From NCBI RefSeq assembly GCF_024868665.1, contig NC_079912.1:17245673-17309672 (forward strand): DNA of 64,000 nucleotides, given 5' to 3'. The stretch is from Triplophysa rosa (lineage: Eukaryota; Chordata; Actinopteri; Cypriniformes; Nemacheilidae). Numbering within the stretch: the first letter of the stretch is position 1; the number at the start of each line of letters is the position of its first letter. A program made the translations under genes and the position numbers. The notes under the pieces were generated by a model that did not search any database, had not been told where the DNA came from, and saw only the letters and a program-made list of their open reading frames with translations. Positions 13,805 to 25,713 of this stretch are shown piece after piece.

Positions 13805-14372
13805 TGTTCGGAGTGGAACAGGAAACCATTGGGGTGACGAAAAATTGAAGCAAGAGCAAGGACTAATGGGAGCCAATGGTCAAAAATATTACTGGGAAGT
13901 GTGGAAACTTTATATTGGATATTGTATAGATATTTATATTGTAGTTCAAGGGATTTATTAAAGGACTCCTGTATATTTTCAAAACACAGTATTAAAACGG
14001 CACTAACACACGCGGTTTCTGCCAATCTCATATTAATCTTGAGTACCAATAGAGTTGTACTGCATACTTCGTATCTTCGAAGAGTATTTAGTTTGATCAT
14101 ATTTATAAAAGATAGATACAGCTGTACGATTATTTCTGAAATCATACGGCGCGTGCGGGGGGGAGGGGTAGGCTGAACTAAAGCACATTGCCAACAAAAC
14201 ACAGACATCAGTTTCACTCACTGCACGCGGTTCATGTCCGGCATCTTTTAGCGCTGGGACGGCTCCATACATCAGTTTCAAACTATCTCCAAATCAAGCG
14301 TCATATCCACTGTTTATATAACATTCATCACCCAAATGCAGTGAACAAACAAACACATGAACTTCGCGAACG

Positions 14373-14375
<3 letters not shown>

Positions 14376-14411
<36 letters not shown>
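14376..14411. repeat. (TC)n microsatellite
   Basis: An uninterrupted TC dinucleotide run of about 36 bases in the probable 3' UTR of the adhesion GPCR. Confidence 0.95.
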
Positions 14412-14414
<3 letters not shown>

Positions 14415-14972
14415 CACACGAGTGAAAGTGACGTCTGCGCATGCTCCTTCTCCTGCTCTCCTTGCTGCCGCGTGCTTTTCCGGGAGAATTGTCCAATAAG
14501 GGACTAAGAAAAATTGTTACGAAACAGTTTTATATGTTCGAAAAAAACTTTCTGAAACCTGTAGGATCGCTGGGGGACTGTATCAAGCACAGAAATACTA
14601 CGTAATACGCCCAAGTCGTTTTTTGACAAGTTGACCATGTTAAGCATGAGAAGACGGCACGTTTGACATTGTAAAGTCAGAATGCACGACACACCGTTGC
14701 AGCACCCCTTTAAAAACCTCCTCTTCATGATATAGGCCTAGGCTATGCTAAAACAAAAGATTTCAGTACTTATGAAAAAAATATGTACTGTATGAAGTTA
14801 TATGTTTTAAGGAAAAATGATTTTATTTTACTTTTATAACTGACTTAAAATCACACTAAGCAAAAAATTAATATCATTATTTGTTAATCTTGTACAGTCG
14901 TTATAGTGTAATATTATCAATGTTTGTACCAGTAAGAGGCACTGTACATGTAAGTTTTATTTGTGTAATGAA

Positions 14973-14978
14973 AATAAA
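14973..14978 (+). terminator. Poly(A) signal candidate, adhesion GPCR
   Basis: AATAAA in an AT-rich context about 1.2 kb after the receptor stop codon and before the convergent gabrr3 gene. It is a candidate only; weaker signals are possible. Confidence 0.45.
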
Positions 14979-15381
14979 AAATATATTTAAAAAAACACAC
15001 GAAGCAGACATGAGAGACTTCTTTATATGAGGTTGATTTTTTGTAGTCATTTGTAGTCCTCTCATCTGTAGTGTGTTGGAAGAACGTGCAAAAATTATTG
15101 AAAAAAATATAAAATGTTAGCCCCTTTGTTTTGTATCTATATGAAGGAAGTCACCTTAAATCGTTTTTTTTTATGTTTTAATATTAGAGTTTGTCTTAGC
15201 CAAAGTTTAATAATATGCATTATTGTATTTTGCTACATTTTATTGTTATAGTTTTTTAAGGTACTGTAAGTAAAAATATGATATTCTAAAATGAATAATT
15301 TATTATACATTATTTTTATTCTCTTTAGTCTTGTTGCTCAAAAAGAAGCTCATTTTTATGGATGTTGAGCTGTTCTCTCGT

Positions 15382-18300
15382 TCAAGAGTAGATGCTCCAG
15401 TAGATGAAATTAAAGAATATGTATGCCACAGGAAAGAATATTCTAGAATAGGAGTCTATCTTGTAACTGTTGCTCATGATATGGTTGACACTTTGGCGAA
15501 TGGACCTTCGGCGACGGAGGCGTGTGCCCATGATGCGAGGTAGGTCTGGTACGGCAGAGTTCAGGGATGTCATGCACGGGTCAGAGTTCAGATAGGACAT
15601 TGGAGGGAACGTGCTGAGCTCTATGTCTGTGTCGTGGAAACAGCCGTCAAACGCCATGGCCTGAGAGGCATCGAATTCTGACAGCTGTTTCAAAGACACA
15701 AATAGTTCACATGAAAAAAAAAACACTTTCAAAGAAAATGCACATATATTTTTCTATAAGATGAGATCGCAAAGTGAGTGGGTTGTGTAAAAAGCACTAT
15801 AAAATGACCATTAAAACCTTTAGAAGACATTAGAATACGACAAACCTGAAATGCTTTTCCTATAGAGCTTTTTTGTTCATTTTGGCTGGTTATTTTTTAG
15901 CGCTATAGAAATATGAAATTGTAGAAAGCAGAATCTTTGTTTAATGCATGTTTTCTACAGAAAATATAAATCCTACACTGCTGTAATAACACGAGAGAGT
16001 AAACACCTAATGAATGAATTTTCATGTTTTCAATTTCTTTTAAAGATTAACAATACACTATCTGATCAACAGGGGGCAGCATTTTAAAGAGCCAAGCTTT
16101 TTGACTTTTTTTATTTTCTATTGCAGACATACAAAAATCACAAAACAAAAAAAATACGGTGTAAATTTAAGTCGTAAGTCAATTAACTGTTAACCTCAGG
16201 ATCTCTAACCTTTAACTGCTTAAGTTTCTTCATCTCCACCTTGGTGGTGAAGTAGTTGACAGCAGCGTACTCGATGACCGAAAGAAACACAAACAGGAAG
16301 CTGGTCCACAAATAGATGTCCACGGCTTTCACATATGACACCTGAGGCATGGATGCTGACACTCCGGTTATAATGGTGGACATTGTCAACACCGTAGTGA
16401 TGCCTAGATTAAACACACATGCTTTAAAAAGATCTTAGAATTGCTTTAAAAGCTTTTAAGGAGTCTCACTGGTGCATGCGCTTGTTTGCGCACAGGTGTT
16501 GCATACCAAATGAGACACGGGCTGGCACCGCCCGCCTGTCGATCCAAAAAGACACCCAAGAGAGCACCACCATCAGCATTGTGGGAAAGTACGTTTGAAG
16601 CATAAAGAAGAATATGTGTCGTCTCAGGATGAAGTTGATGTATAGTCTGTTGTACCAGCCTGAAAAAGCACAAAATGTGGAATCACACAATTGATCTGAA
16701 GTAGATATTACAAAGTCACTGCCAATATAAAAGAGAGAGAATATGTACCTGTACTGCTGTACAATGCCAGACCATGAGACGGATGAAATTCTTCAATAAA
16801 GAATTGAGAGAGAGCAATCTCATCTGTTCTTAAAGAGTCATTGCCGTTTTTCCAGTACAACATGAGGTCATTCTCATTATATGCATCTGAGGGCAAATAA
16901 GGGCATACCGTAAGACAAGGTTCAAGTAATGTCCAAATATGCGCATAGTTAAAATGACAGACTTGTCGTGTTAAAAAAAAGAATAAAAATAAATAAAAAG
17001 ACAATGAAGAACAATAGGCACTTAAGTAAATGGGGTCATACAGTTAGATGGTTTAAAAGCACAAATGTAAAGTTTTATCGCAAATCAACAACATCTTTGG
17101 TGTGAATCATTATTATCGCAAATGTGGTTGAACTAGAACATTTCTTTAACGAAATCAAAACTAAATTTAACCGAACTACATAAACCAAAAAATACACAAG
17201 AACTGAACTCCAAGGTGGACACGCACAGCTCTCCAGCTCCAGGGAACAGTTCTGAGTATCCAACGGGAATCTACTAAAATCCATCGAACAAAGAGACGTA
17301 ACTGTGATCCTAAAACAGAGAGAATATTCAACAATTCAAACATCAGCCGCAGCAGGAACAGATCTTGCACAAGTGCATCATACGGTACAATCATCTACCT
17401 GACGCTGTAGAGGATGTTTCCATCTGGATAAACCCTTAGCATGATGTTCTCCATGGTAGTGTCGTGGATGAAGGAACGCTTGGAGTGGACGAAGAACACA
17501 TCCGGCTTCCAGATCTTCTTCACCAGGCGCCCATCAAATGTGCGGCTCAGATTGTTAGTGGAGGGGAAAGCCAGCCGTTCGTCCTTCCAGTAATGCCGCA
17601 GGTACAGCGTCATGGTGAAGTCCTGAGAGAGAATTTATTGACCTTACAGAATATTATGAAGGCTGGTTGGCATTTTAGTCCAAATATGATTTGTAGATGC
17701 GTCCACACAAAGTCCATTCAAGCAATACTGTACATTTATATAGCACTATACAGTATGTGTAGGCCGACGGTATATGCAGAAAAAACACTTACCATGTCTA
17801 CTTCAGAGATGCTGTCTATGCTTTCCACCTGCACATCAATGCCCACAGGGATGGCAGACCCTGCAGAGCAGAAAACAAAACACACAGCGGTTATGTTCAG
17901 GATAACAGCAATGCCGCTTGAAATCCACTTAGACAGAAACGGCCTCCACTGCTCCTACAGAGAGAGCATATGGAGCCCAAAATGCTTCCTCTAATCCTGT
18001 TTGTCCCATCATTGACTAACAGTGGTGTACTGAAGGATGCCATTCAAAACCTAAATCGATCTCGAAACCTTCCAACTGCAGAAGAGGAACCTAAGATCTT
18101 TATCAATGCAACATTTGCAGAGTTGATCGCCGCCCTTCTGGTTGAAACAAACAGTGCAACAACACATGCTGTCATGAGGTCGCCACACACAAGTTTCTAA
18201 CAACTTTTCTAACAACACAAGTACATCTAACATGCAAAGTTTTCTCTTGATTGATGGTGTTCAAATCCATTTGTGGACACGACTTGTTGTTATAAATGTA

Positions 18301-19647
18301 CATGTCCATGCATGACTTGCACATGCCAATTTCTGCTTTCTGGCCTAAAACCTTGCACGTTTCCGTCTGTTTTACCAGGCCTGGCATGTAATCCAGATTA
18401 CAATCCACGAAAGCGAGTCTGCGTCCTCAGCACCAATTGACCAATTTGTGTTTTGTACAATCTGGGTCACGTCCGAATTTAGGACTAACCCAGCCCCTTT
18501 TCCCAGAGCAGAGAGATGAACCCCCTGACAGAAGTGGTACGGCCCATCTATTCAGGTTTATTAAAAAGAACGCTCTAATTATGATTGTATGGAATGAGAT
18601 TGGAATCGTTAAATGGAGCAAATAAATAGCGAATAAATGGTGACCTCCAAATCCAGGCCTCATGGCAAAGTCGTGATCTTCGATCCTCAGCAGCTGTTCT
18701 GTTTTGATCAGAAGAGACTTTGTGCTGTCCTTCCTCTTTAGTTTGTAGTCTATTCGCCTGAACGAAAGAAAAAAGAGCCAGAGGGAACAACACATAAGAC
18801 TTTATAATGGCATACAGGGGCGTCCTAAATATTGGGACACTCATAGTAAACTATTGAACATGCTAACAGTCTTGTCATTTCAAACCTGTATGACTTTCTT
18901 TCTTTCGCGGAACACAAAAAGGATATTTTGTAGAATGTTGTTAACCGGCACCCATTCACTTGCATTGATTTTGAGTCCATACAATTGAAGTGAATGGGTG
19001 GCAGCGCTGTTTGGTCACCAACATTCTTCAGAATATCTTCTTTTGTTTTCTGCAGAAGAAACATCCTACAGGTTTGAAACGACGTATTCGTAAATGCGAA
19101 TGCATAGGATTACAAAACCATTCTGTAATGAGATTACTGTGCAATTGTGGCAATTTATAATAAAGACCGACAAAGGAGGTGCAAAAAGCCACCTTGATGA
19201 TATCCATTAAACACATGGTGTAAAAAGAAACCAAACATTCAAGGATCATTTAAACCAATAGTTTGTCCATTTAACCCAACCACCCATCCATCTGCAGTGT
19301 TTATGCACAAGCAATAAAATAAAATCACAAAACTGTGCAGTCGTTTTCTTTACCAAACTATAACACAATATATAGACCATGCACATCGGATGCTTTTATT
19401 CAAAGCTACTTACAGTGAATCCTTCCATATCATTTTTAATCAGGATAAAAAGAATGTGATGTGATAACTGTAATAAAAAGCTTAGTTGCTCCTTTGAATT
19501 TTCTTACCCTTTAAATTTGTGTTTGGCATGCTCGCCCAGGTAAACATCCTTGTTTTTCTTGCGGTCAGGATACCGGTTGTCGAGCAGGGTGACTGGCCAC
19601 AGGCACGCGAGACACAGCACCCTGAAGACCAACAAGACCAGCTTCAT
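15382..19647 (-). CDS. gabrr3: GABA-A receptor rho subunit (rho-3-like)
   Basis: Nine exons on the minus strand: 19508-19647, 18645-18757, 17793-17860, 17399-17622, 17227-17309, 16749-16886, 16507-16659, 16195-16403, 15382-15684. They sum to 1,431 nt (476 residues) with all phases consistent. The start is the Met of [17 protein letters not shown], a clear signal peptide; an upstream in-frame Met lacks one. The protein has a Cys-loop ([15 protein letters not shown]), M1 ([13 protein letters not shown]), M2 beginning [17 protein letters not shown]3 ([16 protein letters not shown]) and a terminal M4. M2 position 2' is Ser, as in rho-2/rho-3; rho-1 has Pro. The loop motif AMAFDGC is what I recall from GABRR3, so I choose rho-3. 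It forms chloride channels gated by GABA, classically in retina. The gene is convergent with the adhesion GPCR. Confidence 0.9.
18880..19085. mobile_element. MITE remnant in gabrr3 intron 1
   Basis: The segment has the internal signature of the 'GTTCACCC' element family: 'AAACCTGTATGACTTTCTTT' on the left, 'GTGAATGGGTGGCAGCGCTG' in the centre and 'ATATCTTCTTTTGTTTTCTGC' mirrored on the right. Both outer termini appear lost or eroded. Confidence 0.65.
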
Positions 19648-22076
19648 GACCAGGTATGAGAACGGAACATCTGGCTTTCTTCCTCGGGATCTCTGTGTCC
19701 TGTAAGGGTGGTCCAGAAATCTTCCACAGAACCAAGAGGGGACTTTTCTTGAGTGCTGGCCATGCCCAGCAAACCTCATCTGAGAGGATGCTGGGATACG
19801 TCGAGAAGCTCCAGTTGACCTCTGCAGAGTCTTATCCATCCATCACTGCGTTCTTCATTCCTGTGTGCATGTGTGCGAGGACATGTGTGTGAGGACATGT
19901 GTCGGGTAGTATCAGACCACGTCAACACGCTGTGACGTGTTCTCATCCAAACCTAAATCAATAGGAATTTTTACTTACAGTAATAAAAGAATGGCATTAA
20001 TTCCACGCAAATCCTCTTATCTGCTGCTAGTAAAATCTTCTAACCTACACAGAGGGCTGGGAGCATCTCTAATCAGGATTTCCACAGAGCAGAAGCTTTG
20101 TGCTGGTTTCTCTCTACAGAGAAAATACCTTCACACCTTCACATTGTCCAGACCCATACATCTATATCATTGCACCTGAAATAGAAAAAACTGTTTGTAA
20201 CATAGACGTCAAAGAGTAATAATGTGCTTAAACAGATCTAGTCATCCGGACAAGATTTGTGAATCATATCAGCACATGAAGGTTTAAGGGTGAAGGTTCT
20301 TAGCTGCCAAAACAATCTGTGTTGTTGACAGATTGGCGGGTCATTTTGACGAACGCTGTTTTGGCATCATCTGATGTTCTAGTTTCAGTTAGATGCATCA
20401 TTAGTTATTATTATAAAAAGCTCTGGGGGACGAACCGATCAAATCACATTAACACAATTCCAGAAAGGTTGAGAGAGGGGGGTGAAGTGCGGAGAAAGAT
20501 CATACGATGGAAAGATAGAGAGAGAAAAATGATTAACCAATCACTGCGTCCCCTCCCTGTGTCCAGTAATCCCAGTGCATTTCATAATCTGCTGGATTAA
20601 GGCACATACCAGAGACGAGATTCATCATCACAGATACCGAACATGTGGTCTGACCAACCACATCCCATAAAGAAATATTACATATCAAAGACAACAAGAG
20701 AGATCACATTGTTTTGAAAAATGTATAAAGCTGATCCTACAGGAACAAATGACCTTTAACCTCAGTGAATATGCAAAGATGTACTGTATATGAATAATAT
20801 GTATCCTTATCTATTACGATCCTGTTATAATATAAAACACTGCTATAGTAAAAATGAAAAATATTTTTGATAAAACATTTATATTTTGCGTTTTTAGGCA
20901 GTGCCTGTGTTTGATAGATGTAAATGAGGGTTTTTAAGACCTTTGGATCAAAATGTCACATGCAAAACGTCACCTCTACATTTTATATTAATCTTTATAT
21001 TTATATATTATATTTGATCTTTTTTATTATATTATATTAGATATATTTTTTTACCAACATCATTTTTTATAAAACATAGGGACCTAACCTAACGTAGGGA
21101 ACATTCTGGTGGTGCGATCCATTAAAGGAAGCATGCCAGCTGAGTCATTATCAACAACACTTTTGTCAGCTGACAAAAAAACATAAACAGCAAAAAAACT
21201 AAACCGGTCACCCAAATCAGATAAAAAAATATATGACCAGATTAAGCTTTTGTCTAACATACAGCATTTTTAAAAATAAACACATTCTATATGTTACATT
21301 TTCTTAAAGTGATGCATTTAATATTCTTTTATCTATTTTTTATAAGGAAATACAATACTGTTAGTTAATCTTACTAAATTTTCATAATTTGCGAAAGGGA
21401 AAATTCATGTGGGCCGCAGGGCTGGCTGAGAACCGGGTCTGAGATCCATGGTTGTTTATGGTATGTTACAGATTTAAAATCAAATCCTAAACTCCACCTC
21501 TTCTCAAGGTGTGTGAAGTGTGTAACAGCCCCACTTGTCTAGACAACGCTGATACTATGGAGGTATTTCAAAATAAACTTCCCAGTCTAGTCATCGTTGA
21601 TACTCAGATGAGACCTCCGTTCACAATTGCACACATGAGTAAGTCAGTCTTATGTATTATATTGACAATAACAGATTTAGACGGCATGATCCCATCACTA
21701 ACTCAATGAATAAAACAAGGGCAGAATGTAAAAAGAGAGCATTAGTGACTGAAACAGGAACAAGATGTGTTTGAATCGGACGAGTATGAAGTAGATCATG
21801 TTTATTGTGGTTGTGTGTTTCTACAGGTGTGCAGGTTAGTATGATGTCTTAGAATTTTCATGTAATTGAATGCCTTATCATGCCTTATCAACAAGATTCT
21901 TCTTCCCAAAGAAAAAATGTGTCACAAACACATTTTATAGTGTAAACTTGTTACGTATTAATGTGTCAAACGATTACACTTTCAGCTTTAGGTAAATGGA
22001 GCATCTATGTTATAATGACAAACCTATTTGATGAAAGCTTCACAGTTTTTCCAAGTAACAGGAGATTTTTTGCATA
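19648..22076. other. Intergenic region between gabrr3 and first hhla2-like gene
   Basis: This is the shared 5' region of two divergent genes: gabrr3 leaves to the left and hhla2 copy A to the right. It is AT-rich, with particularly A/T-dense sequence at about 20780-21070. No open reading frame resembles a known protein. The promoters and any untranslated first exons of both genes should be here, but I cannot place them from sequence alone. Confidence 0.5.
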
Positions 22077-24685
22077 ATGTTTCTTCTGCAGTTGAGTTCT
22101 TTCAAGAGATCCATGGCAAGACAGCATTCATGGATTTTCCTATTACCGATGTGGATTTTGGTTTGTGCAAATGGGAAAACTCCAGGTAAGAGTGATTGAA
22201 CAGGGGGTTTCTTTTCTTGAGAAGTACATCGCTGAGACTTCTGGAGAAGAGTCATTCATTTGTGTAGCTTGCGACAGACTTTATATAGAACCATAAGGGA
22301 TAGTTCATCCCCCAAAAATCTTTCATCATTGACTCACCCTTGTGTTTTTACAAACCAGTGTGACTTTCTTTTTCTGTAACTTCAACCGTATATGGACACA
22401 TAACCGCTGAGACATTTGTCTAAATATCTTCTTTAGTGTTCCGGAGAAGAAAGAGTTAGATCGAGGTCTTGAACAACATGACAGTAAATAATTGATGAAA
22501 GAATTTCTTATTTCCTAATGCATTGGCATCGGTCTTTATTCCCACATTTATTTCTACAGGGCTCAAATTACATACAGGGATTCACTAAAATTACTTATGT
22601 GTGTCTGACTGTTTGTCTGTTTTTATTACGTTTTGACCTATGACCCAAATATTTCACTTTGATGTGCTTAAAGATTGGTTCAACAACACAATACAGGTTT
22701 TGCCTTTTCATGCACATGGTATCTGTAAAACTGATGTAGATTTTACTTAACCCTTCTAAACGAAATATGTAACACCCTGAGTTCCTTATAATGTGACATT
22801 CAGAGTTTTCTTTTGATGACTTTCGCCAAAGAGAAAGCGCTTCTCTATGATATCTATAAAGCAAATCAATAACGTTTCCTCTTCACCACACCTCTAGATG
22901 TCCAGGTAACCTGCACGTTTTCAGAAGACTGCGTTCTTCCATGCCTCTTTGAACCAGTTGGAGCTGAGATCATCTACTGGTTCAGACAGAATGTTCTCCT
23001 CCACACTTTTAAACAAGGAAGTGGCTTTCTGGACCAGCCAGACAAGCGTTACACTGGGAGAACGTCACTTTCCAATGACACGATTCCCTTTGGTAACGCT
23101 TCTTTACATATTCCAAAAAGCGGCCCGCAAGATAGAGGGAGATACAGGTGTCTTGTCACCAGCAGTCAGGAGACGAGGGAGCACTCCATCACAGTGAAAG
23201 TAAAAGGTGGGCCTTTGATGATTTGATCTTGTAGATGATTTCGAAACAGCACAACAGCCAAACACAATCGCCGTTTGTCATTCCAGCCCCTATCGAGTCG
23301 GTAAACATGGAGACGTCATGGCTCAGCGGTTACGAGGAAGTCAAATGCTCTGCCCGAGACGTCTATCCAGCTCCTCGTGTAACACTGTTCACCGAGCCGC
23401 CCGTTCTCCCTGACGGCCTTCAAACTGACACCCGCAAAACGGCCGACAAGCAGGGCCTATACACAGTAGAGAGTAAAATCAGAAAGCTGGAAGATCAGGC
23501 CAATCTAACCTACATCTGTCTGGTTCAATCATTCTACGGGTCTCAGATATGGAGGACATCGCTGCAGGAAAAAGGTTTGATCTCTTACTTTCATAAACGC
23601 CTGAACGCGTTACGTGGTATTTCATCATCGTTATTGCTTGACATTGCATCATAAAATTATTCGCATCACTCGCAACATAATCTACTACTATGATTCTTGC
23701 GTCACGTTAAAACTAGTTACCAAGGAATGTTCAATCTTAACGCAGAAATGTACAGCGTGGAGGGAAAGGACTTCATCATCCCGTGCGTGGCTCCATGGAT
23801 TCTGGACAACTTTACACTGACATGGTCCTTCACCAAAGAACACAAGTCATCAGTCATCTACACATATGACAGCATCACACACCTCGGCTTTAGTGTTTGG
23901 GAGGAGAGGATTCGGCTCGTGCCCCCTAGTGGCCAAAGAGGGAATGGCTCTCTACAGCTACACAACCCAATGAGAATGGAGCACACTGGCATCTACACAT
24001 GCGTCCTGTCTTCCTTCCAGACGAAACATGTGGTCCACGCTAGAGTCAACATCATTCCAATGACTGGTAAGAGCAAATTATACTCTAAATCAGAATCATG
24101 AACTGTGAATTTTAAGTATTTAAAATAAAGCTTGTATTGGTTTGTTAGAGATACAAATGCTTGTCAAGTGGCCTAATTGTTCATAGTATTTGTGTCTTTG
24201 TGAATAAGTAAACAGTATTTCTTTCTATTAATTTCTGCTTAATTAAGTGTAAAAACTTCTTATTTCTGACCTTCAGCTAAAAGGCTGCCCAAGAGCTACC
24301 CCCAGTGGACTACTGCTGCTATAATCACAGGCCTGACTGTCACTGCTGCAGTAGTAGTCATAGCGATTGTGAAATGTAAAGGTATGGATTATTTCACCAA
24401 AAAGCACATTTATTCGTAAAATTAATTGTCATGCTCTACCTTTTTTAGCAGTTAGCAGGACACGGTCAATTCAAACCCATGAGGAGGCTATAGAGATGCA
24501 CCCAATGAGAGGTTGTCTATTGTGCTTACAGTTACTATAGTCATCCTAATATAAATAACAGCTCATCTAATGCCACTGTATCAGATTAACAGATCTCGCT
24601 GCCCTGTACTTTCACAGATGCAAACAGTGGAGATCCTTCAGAGACCATCTGCTTATCAGAAGAGACAGAAAAGAGGCAAACATGA
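22077..24685 (+). CDS. hhla2: HHLA2-like B7-family Ig receptor, copy A
   Basis: Exons: 22077-22185, 22898-23206, 23287-23574, 23746-24066, 24277-24381, 24449-24511, 24618-24685, totalling 1,263 nt (420 residues); internal junctions are phase 1. Exon 1 encodes a signal peptide (core MWILVCANG). Exon 2 is an Ig V domain with Cys pair CVLPC...DRGRYRCLV. Exon 3 is a C-type domain (EVKCSARDVYPAP...YICLV). Exon 4 is a second V domain (FIIPCVAPW...TGIYTCVLS). Exon 5 is a membrane helix (TAAIITGLTVTAAVVVIAIV), followed by a short cytoplasmic tail. The V-C-V layout is diagnostic of HHLA2 (B7-H7) among B7 proteins, which deliver costimulatory or inhibitory signals to T and NK cells. A butyrophilin-like or VTCN1-like identity is the alternative. 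A related gene follows 1 kb downstream in the same orientation. Confidence 0.8.
22296..22505. mobile_element. MITE remnant in hhla2-A intron 1
   Basis: The left end 'AGGGATAGTTCATCCCCC' matches the terminal motif of the recurrent MITE family, followed by 'TGACTTTCTTTTTCTGTAAC' and 'AAATATCTTCTTTAGTGTTC'. The right terminus is decayed. No coding capacity. Confidence 0.7.
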
Positions 24686-25713
24686 CATGATGGAGAGTAA
24701 GCAGTGGAATCATTTGGTTTAGAGCAATCAAATTGCCATCTAAACCATCTCTATAGAGCTTCCCAGATAGAAAGATGACATTGATATTGGATTTTTCTTC
24801 TGAACCTTCTTTTTGGTTGGGATTAAAAGATCAGTGTTGGTGCAATATTAAATTGAAAGCACAAAAGTTAAAGCGTGTTAAAGCAAAAGTACAAAAGCTG
24901 AAGGGAAGAATATACACGAGATAATGTTGCTTCAGTCTGAGTTGATGGTGTTGATGTGGAAACACTGATTTAACATTGCTTCAGTGCTTGTTTTGCAATC
25001 TGGGCTTCCTTTAAATGTTGATCTTATGTGGCATTCTACTGAGAAAAAATATTTTTTCAGGATTGTCTATATAAAAAATACAGAGATGTACTTATAATAA
25101 TGTATAATAATTAACAAAACTGACTAATCATACAATAACATTTGCAGTTGCTTTAATTATATTGTTTCTCTATTATAAATCATACCTTTTTGAATTGCAA
25201 ATCATTTGACCCAAGTAAAAACTTCTGGATGTCATTCTGCGTATGAAGACCAATAACTGTCTGATAGTGTGAAATGTTTTTTTTTAAACTTTTTTTTACT
25301 TTGACTTAGGCTACAAGGTATTGTGAATTATTGATGTGAAGCAATGCATTTTTTTGATCTTGTACAGTGAGATGTCAAAACTGTAAATGGATATTTAAAT
25401 TATATGCTTCTGTTATGTAATCGTGTCTATGGAGTTTAACCATAATATAATAAACGTAATAAAAATAAATGACACAAATCAAGCAGTAGGTGGCAGAAAA
25501 GTTAACGTCAAAAGAATACTTTGTGCATTACTAAGTTAGGCATTAGACTAGAGCTTCAGTATGGGAGGTACAACCTTAGGAATGAGAAACAAGTTCAACA
25601 AGTTAACCTGGACGACATGCTTTTGTTTAATTGTGCATTTGTTTCTTTATTAAAATGAAAGCAAACATTGTGATTTGTGGCTATGAACAAATGCCTCTCT
25701 AGGACTTATTTAT
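24686..25713. other. 3' UTR of hhla2-A and short intergenic spacer
   Basis: Non-coding AT-rich DNA between the two Ig genes. AATAAA at 25449-25454 is a plausible poly(A) signal for copy A. No other gene is visible. The close spacing and shared orientation fit a tandem gene duplication. Confidence 0.55.
25449..25454 (+). terminator. Poly(A) signal candidate, hhla2 copy A
   Basis: AATAAA within an A-rich stretch about 760 bases after the copy A stop codon and about 260 bases before the copy B start. Confidence 0.5.

Larger units (their letters stand above)
13805..15381. other. 3' UTR of adhesion GPCR and convergent intergenic space
   Basis: This stretch lies between two genes transcribed towards each other, the adhesion GPCR (+) and gabrr3 (-). 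It is AT-rich and non-coding. A (TC)n microsatellite sits at 14376-14411. An AATAAA at 14973-14978 could end the receptor mRNA, giving a 3' UTR of roughly 1.2 kb. A TTTATT at 15299-15304 is an AATAAA on the minus strand just past the gabrr3 stop. I see no further gene. Confidence 0.6.

Noticed and set aside
19504..19839. Longer N-terminus for gabrr3 starting at 19839
   Set aside because: The upstream 64 residues are basic and low in hydrophobicity. The internal Met at 19647 begins a classic signal peptide at the usual position for rho subunits.
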